Source of the DNA: Aurantiochytrium sp. KH105
Taxonomy: Eukaryota; Sar; Bigyra; Thraustochytrida; Thraustochytriidae
Direction: 5' to 3'
DNA: 64,000 nucleotides
Assembly (NCBI GenBank): GCA_003116975.1
Contig: BGKB01000125.1
Location: 124,001 to 188,000 of the forward strand
Shown here: positions 62,611-64,000 of the stretch, in pieces
Layout: every line of letters begins with the position of its first letter
Position numbering within the stretch: position 1 is the stretch's first letter
The notes under the pieces: model-generated
Databases searched by the model: none
What the model was told of the DNA's origin: nothing
Seen by the model: only the letters and a program-made list of their open reading frames with translations
Program-made: the position numbers and the translations under genes

Positions 62611-64000
62611 ATGGGGTGCGTCGCGAGCAAAGCCGCCGACGGGAAGAACCTCGAGGATGTGGAGGTGGTGTTCTTCGACATGGACGACACGCTGTACCAG
62701 AACAACTGGGCCACCGCGATCAGGCTCAAGAAGTCGATTGAGCGGTACACGGTCGAGGAGCTCGGACTCGGGGAGGATGAGGCCTACGAGCTCTACCTTG
62801 AGCACGGCACGGCGCTGCGCGGGCTCCTGAAAACCAAGAAACTGCCCGAGGACCGGATTGAGCACTTTCTCGCAGACGTGCACAACGTCTCGCTCGAGGA
62901 GATCCTCCCGAACCCCGCGCTTGCCGAGATGCTCGAGCGACTCTCCCAGCACAAGAAAATCTGGATTTTCACGGCCTCCATCAAGGAGCATGCGCAGCGC
63001 TGCCTCGAGAGACTTGGCATCGACGAGAGCATCTTTGAGGGCATCATCGACTCGCGCGCCGTCGGCCTCGTGACCAAGCACTCCCCCGTCGCCTTTACTC
63101 AGGCCATGACCATCGCAAATGTGTCCGAGGGCAACAAGTGCATGTTCTTTGACGACTCTGTGAAAAACATCAAAACCGCCAAGGAAATGGGATGGCACAC
63201 CTGCACAGTCGGTCTCGAGCGCGGCACAGACCTCCCGCTCAAATGCCCAGACGCTGACTTTGCCGTCGTCACCGTCCTCGAGGTTCCCGAGATGATGCCC
63301 GCCCTCTTTGATGGCGACACGGACGGCATTCTTGCCCTTGCACCTGCCAAGATCCCCGAGTTCGACGAGGAAGACCCTCTGGCTGACGACGAGGAGGAGG
63401 AGGAAGAAGAAGAAGAAGAAGAAGAAGAAGAAGAAGAGGAGGAGGAGGAAGAAGAGGAGGAAGAAGAGGATGAGGACATCGAGGACATCCTCGAGGAGGG
63501 AGAAGTTGAAGACGAGGTTTCTGAGGCCAAGCCGCGTTTTGCCATTTTTATTCTGGGCGGACCGGGCTGCGGCAAGGGTACACAATCGCAAAAGCTTGCC
63601 AAGAAGCGGAACTTTGTGCATCTGAGCGCTGGCGATCTTCTCCGCGAGGAACGCAGCAACCCGGACTCAGAATACGGTGCTCTCATTGAGAAGACCATCA
63701 ACGAAGGCGCCATCGTTCCCTCAGAAATCACCATGAAGCTCATCGTCAAGGCTTTCGACAAGTACCCGGACACCACCACATTTCTGATCGATGGCTGCCC
63801 CCGCGACATGGCGAATCTCGAAGGCTGGCGTGAGTTTGTCGAAGAACCCGGCCATGCCACTGCTGTCGGTGTCCTCTTCTACGACACCACTGAGGACGTT
63901 ATGCTCGAACGCATCCTCGCGCGCGCCGATGCGTCCACGGAGAAGCGCTCCGATGACAACGAGGCCACCGCCCGCAAGCGCTTTCAGACCTTCCGTGACC
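62611..64000 (+). CDS. HAD pyrimidine nucleotidase-like domain fused to UMP/CMP kinase (3' partial)
   Basis: Open to the window end; 463 residues visible. The start ATG gives MGCVASKAADGK, an N-myristoylation plus palmitoylation signature (Gly2, Cys3, Ser6). Domain 1 (about 18-235) is a HAD phosphatase of the SDT1/PHM8 pyrimidine 5'-nucleotidase type: nucleophile motif VFFDMDDTLY, IFTAS, VTKHSPVAF (the usual KP is KH) and MFFDDSVKNIKTAKEMGW. A run of about 25 Glu lies near 263-290. Domain 2 starts at RFAIFILGGPGCGKGTQSQK (P-loop), then HLSAGDLLREERSN, EGAIVPSEITMKL, FLIDGCPRDMANLEGW and LERILARA, which is the UMP/CMP kinase pattern. The two halves would act in opposite directions on pyrimidine monophosphates. 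The 3' end is missing from the window. Confidence 0.92.
   Translation, partial: MGCVASKAADGKNLEDVEVVFFDMDDTLYQNNWATAIRLKKSIERYTVEELGLGEDEAYELYLEHGTALRGLLKTKKLPEDRIEHFLADVHNVSLEEILPNPALAEMLERLSQHKKIWIFTASIKEHAQRCLERLGIDESIFEGIIDSRAVGLVTKHSPVAFTQAMTIANVSEGNKCMFFDDSVKNIKTAKEMGWHTCTVGLERGTDLPLKCPDADFAVVTVLEVPEMMPALFDGDTDGILALAPAKIPEFDEEDPLADDEEEEEEEEEEEEEEEEEEEEEEEEEEDEDIEDILEEGEVEDEVSEAKPRFAIFILGGPGCGKGTQSQKLAKKRNFVHLSAGDLLREERSNPDSEYGALIEKTINEGAIVPSEITMKLIVKAFDKYPDTTTFLIDGCPRDMANLEGWREFVEEPGHATAVGVLFYDTTEDVMLERILARADASTEKRSDDNEATARKRFQTFRD

Noticed and set aside
1-64000. tRNA, rRNA, snRNA genes and CRISPR arrays
   Set aside because: I looked for tRNA B-box-like strings, 5S and U-snRNA motifs and spaced repeats; none was convincing. 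The tandem arrays are simple microsatellites without spacers. A covariance-model scan was not possible here.

Overview
This is nuclear DNA of a GC-rich protist, not a prokaryote. The genes are eukaryotic: DCAF1, RRP5, a Vti1-type SNARE, an MPPE1-like GPI phosphoesterase, a DPY30-motif protein and a CDV3-like protein. Most are single-exon, and the few introns are short GT-AG introns. Start codons sit in Kozak-like contexts, genes lie on both strands, and intergenic DNA is full of tetra- and pentanucleotide repeats. The intron-poor structure, a PTxxPT-repeat membrane protein and a PstS-type domain joined to Kelch repeats suggest a stramenopile, perhaps a thraustochytrid (labyrinthulomycete). That placement is inference and was not tested.

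Layout. 0-13.6 kb is compact: a double FAM210/DUF1279 mitochondrial protein, a DPY30-motif protein (with an intron), a CDV3-like protein, MsrB, an M14 carboxypeptidase, an uncharacterised gene, a PT-rich membrane protein, a Vti1-like SNARE and an MPPE1-like phosphoesterase. 13.6-30.1 kb holds RRP5 (two exons, no HAT/TPR tail), a four-span membrane protein with an adaptin-appendage-like tail, a kinase-like relic, DCAF1 and a Kelch-PstS membrane protein. 30.1-33.4 kb is gene-free and repeat-rich. 33.4-47.0 kb holds KdsA, an RDM1-like protein, a hydrophilic protein, a membrane-anchored serine protease, an 827-bp non-autonomous DNA transposon with a 4-bp target duplication, a GH20 hexosaminidase, a crotonase and a Ser/Thr kinase. 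47.0-59.1 kb is a 12-kb gene desert packed with tetranucleotide repeats. 59.1-64 kb holds a secreted protein resembling a metalloprotease without its zinc motif, and a HAD phosphatase fused to a UMP/CMP kinase that runs off the window.

The genes do not form a pathway or operon. Recurrent themes are protein quality and turnover (MsrB, DCAF1, proteases), endomembrane traffic and GPI processing (SNARE, appendage-like protein, MPPE1-like), ribosome assembly (RRP5) and extracellular or cell-surface proteins. The most unusual architectures are the Kelch-PstS-TM fusion and the HAD-UMP/CMP kinase fusion with an N-terminal MGC acylation signature. Convergent gene pairs have very short 3' gaps (34-162 bp), while 5' regions are long and rich in simple repeats.
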